Source of the DNA: an uncultured Sutterella sp.
GTDB lineage: Bacteria; Pseudomonadota; Gammaproteobacteria; Burkholderiales; Burkholderiaceae_F
Direction: 5' to 3'
NCBI GenBank assembly: GCA_900542805.1
Contig: UQOW01000024.1
Location: 1-16,992, forward strand
DNA length: 16,992 bases
Shown: one piece after another, positions 14,291-16,992 of the stretch
Position numbering within the stretch: position 1 is the stretch's first letter
Layout of the letters: each line of letters starts with the position of its first letter
Notes under the pieces: model-generated
What the model saw: only the letters and a program-made list of their open reading frames with translations
What the model was told of the DNA's origin: nothing
The model's database searches: none
Position numbers and translations under genes: made by a program

Positions 14291-14328
14291 GAAAAAAGGG
14301 CTCCCTCGAGGTAAGCGCCTCGGGGGAG
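14291..14328 (-). terminator. Intrinsic terminator of nnr
   Basis: An 11-base stem (14301-14311 with 14318-14328, one T-G wobble, six-base loop) is followed on the minus strand by CCC and a run of six T. It starts about 10 bases past the nnr stop. Confidence 0.85.
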
Positions 14329-14338
14329 AGCGTGCTTT

Positions 14339-15811
14339 TTAGCGTGAATGCGCCTGACGGTTCCGACGCAATTGATCTAAGAGCATAGCAGCACGCGGCG
14401 CTAAGGAGCCTGCCGTCACGCCGGCCGTGTGGTCTTGAACGCCGGTGCCGTGTAGCCACACGGCTCCGAGCGTCGCCGTGACCAAGTCGAAGCCTTGCGC
14501 AAAGAAGGCACCGAGCATGCCGCTTAACGCATCGCCCGATCCGGCGGTAGCCAGAGTGCCGTTGGCAACCGGGTTAATCCATGTGCGCGAGCTACGCAGG
14601 GCAACGACGGTCCCGGCGCCTTTTAAAACGGTAATTGCGCCCGTTTGGACCGCAAGTTCCCGCGCCGCTCCGATGCGATCGGCTGAAACAGCGTCAACTG
14701 TCCGGTGCAAAAGCTCGGCCGCTTCTCCCGGGTGCGGCGTAATCACGGTGTGTGCACGACGCGCAAGGAGGGCATCTTGGAGCTTTTGGTCACGGGCGAG
14801 GGCGCGCAGTGCATCGGCGTCGACAACAAGCGGGACATCGGCTGCAACGGCCTCTTTTAAGCGTCCTAAAGCCCGAGAGCTAAAGCCCATCCCGCAACCG
14901 ACGATGTTGCAGGTCGTTTTTGTTAAGTCAATCGGGGCGGCGGCAAACATTAATTCCGGGAAAAGGGGATCGACAAGCGGGGCGCCGTCAGCCATGAGTT
15001 CGCACGTGACGCGCCCGGCGCCGAGAAGTAAAGCGGCACGTGCGGCCAGGTAGGCGGCACCGACCGTTCCGACGTCGCCTCCGACAACGGCCACGTGTCC
15101 GAAAAGCCCCTTGTGGGAATTCTTGCTTCGCGTTTCCGTTAAGTGCACGAAATCGTCTGTGTCAATGAGCGAAAGTTGTGTGAGCGGCACCGAGACATCG
15201 AGTTCCTTCACGTGAACGGAACCGGCTGCATCGACCCCTTCGTTCATAAAGCACCCGGCTTTAGGCGCAAAAAAGGAAACAGTGAGGTCGGCTCGGCATC
15301 CTTTGATACCGCCGAGCCAAAAACCGGTCATGGGATTGAGTCCCGAGGGAATGTCCACACTGATGCGCGTTGCCCGTCGCTCGTTAAACCACAAAGCGGC
15401 ATCAAGGAAGTCTCCCTTCAAAGCGCTATTTGCTCCTGTTCCGAACAGGGCATCGACGACCGTATCGGCCTTAGCGGCATTGTACGGATCGGCAATCGTG
15501 GGGCCGCCTGCTGTTTCCCAAGCCTCATAGGCGTTACGGGCATCTTGTGTCTTGGGTTTGTCGCATCCGATAAGGGCACAGGTGACGCGAAACCCGCGCG
15601 CAAGAAGAACGCGGGCAGCTGTAAATCCGTCGCCGCCGTTATTGCCCGGTCCGCAGATAAACACGACGTGCCCGGAAGGGGGAGTGACCGAGGCAATTTC
15701 TTCGGCCAGCACACTTCCGGCTCGCCTCATGAGTTCGCCTTCTCCCAAGGCGTGCGTCATGCGTTCTTCAAGGGTCTTTAGTTCGTCAAGATTTAAAATG
15801 GGCTGGCTCAT
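14339..15811 (-). CDS. nnr: Bifunctional NAD(P)HX epimerase / ADP-dependent NAD(P)HX dehydratase
   Basis: This metabolite-repair enzyme restores hydrated NADH and NADPH. The N-terminal half (about 1-215, YjeF_N) epimerises the R and S forms. The C-terminal half (about 230-490, ribokinase-like) dehydrates the S form using ADP or ATP. In the first half GPGNNGGDG is at 54-62 and VVDALFGTG at 118-126. In the second, HKGLFGHVAVVGG is at 233-245, DADALRAL at 331-338, TPHPGEAAEL at 358-367 and GTLATAGSGDALSG at 418-431. The 490-residue length is normal for the fused form. The start lacks a clear Shine-Dalgarno sequence, but MSQPILNLDEL fits the family. tsaE, a frequent neighbour, is absent. Confidence 0.95.
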   Translation of the reverse strand: MSQPILNLDELKTLEERMTHALGEGELMRRAGSVLAEEIASVTPPSGHVVFICGPGNNGGDGFTAARVLLARGFRVTCALIGCDKPKTQDARNAYEAWETAGGPTIADPYNAAKADTVVDALFGTGANSALKGDFLDAALWFNERRATRISVDIPSGLNPMTGFWLGGIKGCRADLTVSFFAPKAGCFMNEGVDAAGSVHVKELDVSVPLTQLSLIDTDDFVHLTETRSKNSHKGLFGHVAVVGGDVGTVGAAYLAARAALLLGAGRVTCELMADGAPLVDPLFPELMFAAAPIDLTKTTCNIVGCGMGFSSRALGRLKEAVAADVPLVVDADALRALARDQKLQDALLARRAHTVITPHPGEAAELLHRTVDAVSADRIGAARELAVQTGAITVLKGAGTVVALRSSRTWINPVANGTLATAGSGDALSGMLGAFFAQGFDLVTATLGAVWLHGTGVQDHTAGVTAGSLAPRAAMLLDQLRRNRQAHSR

Positions 15812-15867
15812 GGTTTTTAAGGAAAATGAAAATTTCTTGCTTCCGATTGGGAATCAAGACGAATCAC

Positions 15868-15889
15868 GCGCATTGTAAATCCTATGCGC
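15868..15889 (-). promoter_or_regulatory. Possible nnr promoter and palindrome
   Basis: The minus strand reads TACAAT (complement of 15872-15877), about 60 bases before the nnr ATG. It is overlapped by an inverted repeat GCGCAT (15868-15873) and ATGCGC (15884-15889). The -35 is poor. Confidence 0.3.
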
Positions 15890-15926
15890 AACAGTATCGA
15901 CCTAGGAGAGTCTGACGCCGTAGCTC

Positions 15927-16914
15927 TCAGGTTTCGTCAGTCAGGCCTGCCGCAGCAAGGCGCAAGCCCTTGAAAACAAGAGCGAGGCATTTGAGGTTGG
16001 GAATGTCCTTGACGGCTTCTCCTTGTGAAGCCTTAAAAACCGTCTCTTGGGTGTCGGGATTAAAGCAATACCCGTTGTACCACTCTTTCATGTCCGAAAC
16101 CACTTCGTCAAGACTCTTTCCGTATTGCTTAAGATTGATGACTTGCCCGATTAAGTTTCGGAGTTCTGTTTCGGTAAACCCGAACAGCGTGGAAAACTCA
16201 GGATTGGTTGCCAAATTCTCGGCAACGGAAAAACCGGAAGTCATCGAATCGAGACGGATTGTCGTAACTCCGGTGATAAAAAACTTCCGATAGGGCCGTT
16301 TGCAACCAAGTCGTTCAAACTCGCGTAAAAGGTCTTGAGCACTCGGCCGGACGTGTCAGTCCTTGAAAAGAATCCAAATGTGTGGCAAGAACTTCTTTGG
16401 CTCCTTGATCGTACTCGTCGATGATGAGATAAACCGATTCTTTGTAGGTTTTCTTATATGTCCTCAGAAATGCCGACAGGAGAATGTTCGGGTCATCAAA
16501 CTCTTTGTCGATCGCTTTCAGACCTCTTGAAAAACCATAACGCATACAGAAACTTGTCAATCCGCGACGGTTTTTTCAATGAAGCCCTGAACGAACTTGT
16601 CTGCCGGGATGCCCGAGAAATCAAAGTGGATGAGCCGAAAGGTATTGACAAGGGCTGTCTTGTGCTCTCCGATATAGGTGCCGGCAAAGTTACGCTCAAA
16701 GTCTTTGGCCGCAACGATGTCGTGAGGCCTGCCGTGTTTGCGTGAAAAGCGTCTTCCCGAAACGGCGAGGGCGGACGATGAAGGGAAAACGATTAGGAGA
16801 CATTTCGAGTCCGGCGATGAACTCGGTCTTGTCGACATAGGCAAGATTATTTGCACGCAAAATCGAAAAGTTCGATTCGCCGTAAGGGGCCTTTCTGAGG
16901 GCACTTCCTGTCAT
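15927..16914 (-). pseudogene. Decayed AAA-ATPase / DUF1703 (PD-(D/E)XK-like) gene
   Basis: Four reading-frame pieces on the minus strand join into one protein of the AAA-ATPase_like plus DUF1703 family. The first starts at ATG 16914 behind AGGTGAG and carries YGESNF, YVDKT and the P-loop-like RPRRFGKTLF. The second holds DFERNFAGTYIG and FDFSGI. The third holds FLRTYKKTYKE and the Walker B-like YLIIDEYDQG. The fourth holds FFITGVTTIRLDSMTSGFS and KEWYNGYCF. Frameshifts lie near 16725-16740, in a T6 run at 16571-16576, near 16345-16365 and near 16285-16300. The sequence jumps from CFNPDTQETVF to a short tail, so most of the nuclease domain is missing. Members are often multicopy; their function is unknown. 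This copy cannot make the full protein. Confidence 0.88.
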
Positions 16915-16978
16915 TTCTCACCTGTTTACCGACAGCGGCGTAAAGCCCCGTCGTTCAGGGTGGGGATATAAGCCGCGC
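16914..16978 (-). repeat. Right copy of terminal inverted repeat with hairpin
   Basis: Positions 16935-16978 match the reverse complement of 2-45 at 39 of 44 positions, and similarity runs on to 16914. On the plus strand CCCCGTC (16945-16951) pairs with GGGTGGGG (16958-16965) through wobbles, forming a hairpin like those after tnpB in IS200/IS605-type elements. A GCGGCGTAA stands just before it, as if ending a lost tnpB frame. Read on the minus strand, the unit forms the leader and ribosome binding site of the decayed AAA-ATPase gene. Confidence 0.6.
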
Positions 16979-16992
16979 AAGCCAGGCGCAGA

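Noticed and set aside
14445..15053. 202-codon plus-strand ORF opposite nnr
   Set aside because: Its low-complexity Ala/Arg/Ser composition is that of an antisense shadow; the minus-strand frame carries complete YjeF motifs.
15143..15781. 212-codon plus-strand ORF opposite nnr
   Set aside because: Antisense to the conserved epimerase half; no family resemblance and no ribosome binding site.
16738..16971. Plus-strand ORF near the right edge as a tnpB remnant
   Set aside because: Its translation shows no TnpB zinc finger or RuvC motifs; it is a shadow of the AAA-ATPase remnant. Only the hairpin and GCGGCGTAA recall a tnpB end.

Overview
The window reads like a chromosomal segment of a moderately GC-rich, anaerobically living proteobacterium. 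A betaproteobacterium of the Sutterella/Parasutterella kind fits best. The grounds are an E. coli-type ArgG, an RNase G, a class III ribonucleotide reductase with an NrdG2-type activase, CadR/ZntR-type metal control, and a decayed AAA-ATPase/DUF1703 gene of the sort common in gut anaerobes. This placement is inference from protein resemblance, not a measured phylogeny.

Layout. Positions 1-66 hold a repeat unit that returns, inverted, at 16914-16978. Next come argG (+), behind a leader with a terminator-like hairpin, a zinc-type CDF efflux transporter (+) and rng (+). An Fsr-like MFS transporter and a TauE/SafE permease follow on the minus strand, the permease upstream. A 377-base divergent region carries an NrdR box, a weaker second box 31 bases away and a candidate promoter. 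It leads into nrdD, a separate 61-residue glycyl-radical-domain gene, and nrdG (all +). Then a ZntA-type P-type ATPase (-) diverges from its likely MerR-family regulator (+), which is coupled to a small membrane protein (+). An aldo/keto reductase (-) and the NAD(P)HX repair enzyme nnr (-) come next. The right edge is a frameshifted remnant of an AAA-ATPase/DUF1703 gene (-).

The most notable feature is the anaerobic ribonucleotide reductase. The catalytic polypeptide carries the ATP cone, barrel and zinc site but stops before the glycyl radical motif. That motif (RVMGY) lies on its own downstream ORF, which has a strong Shine-Dalgarno site and is separated by three in-frame stop codons. This looks like a two-piece NrdD whose radical domain is supplied in trans, with NrdG encoded immediately after. 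Metal handling is a second theme: a CDF exporter, a P1B-type ATPase and a MerR sensor with altered metal ligands. I see no tRNA, rRNA or CRISPR array, and no intact transposase.
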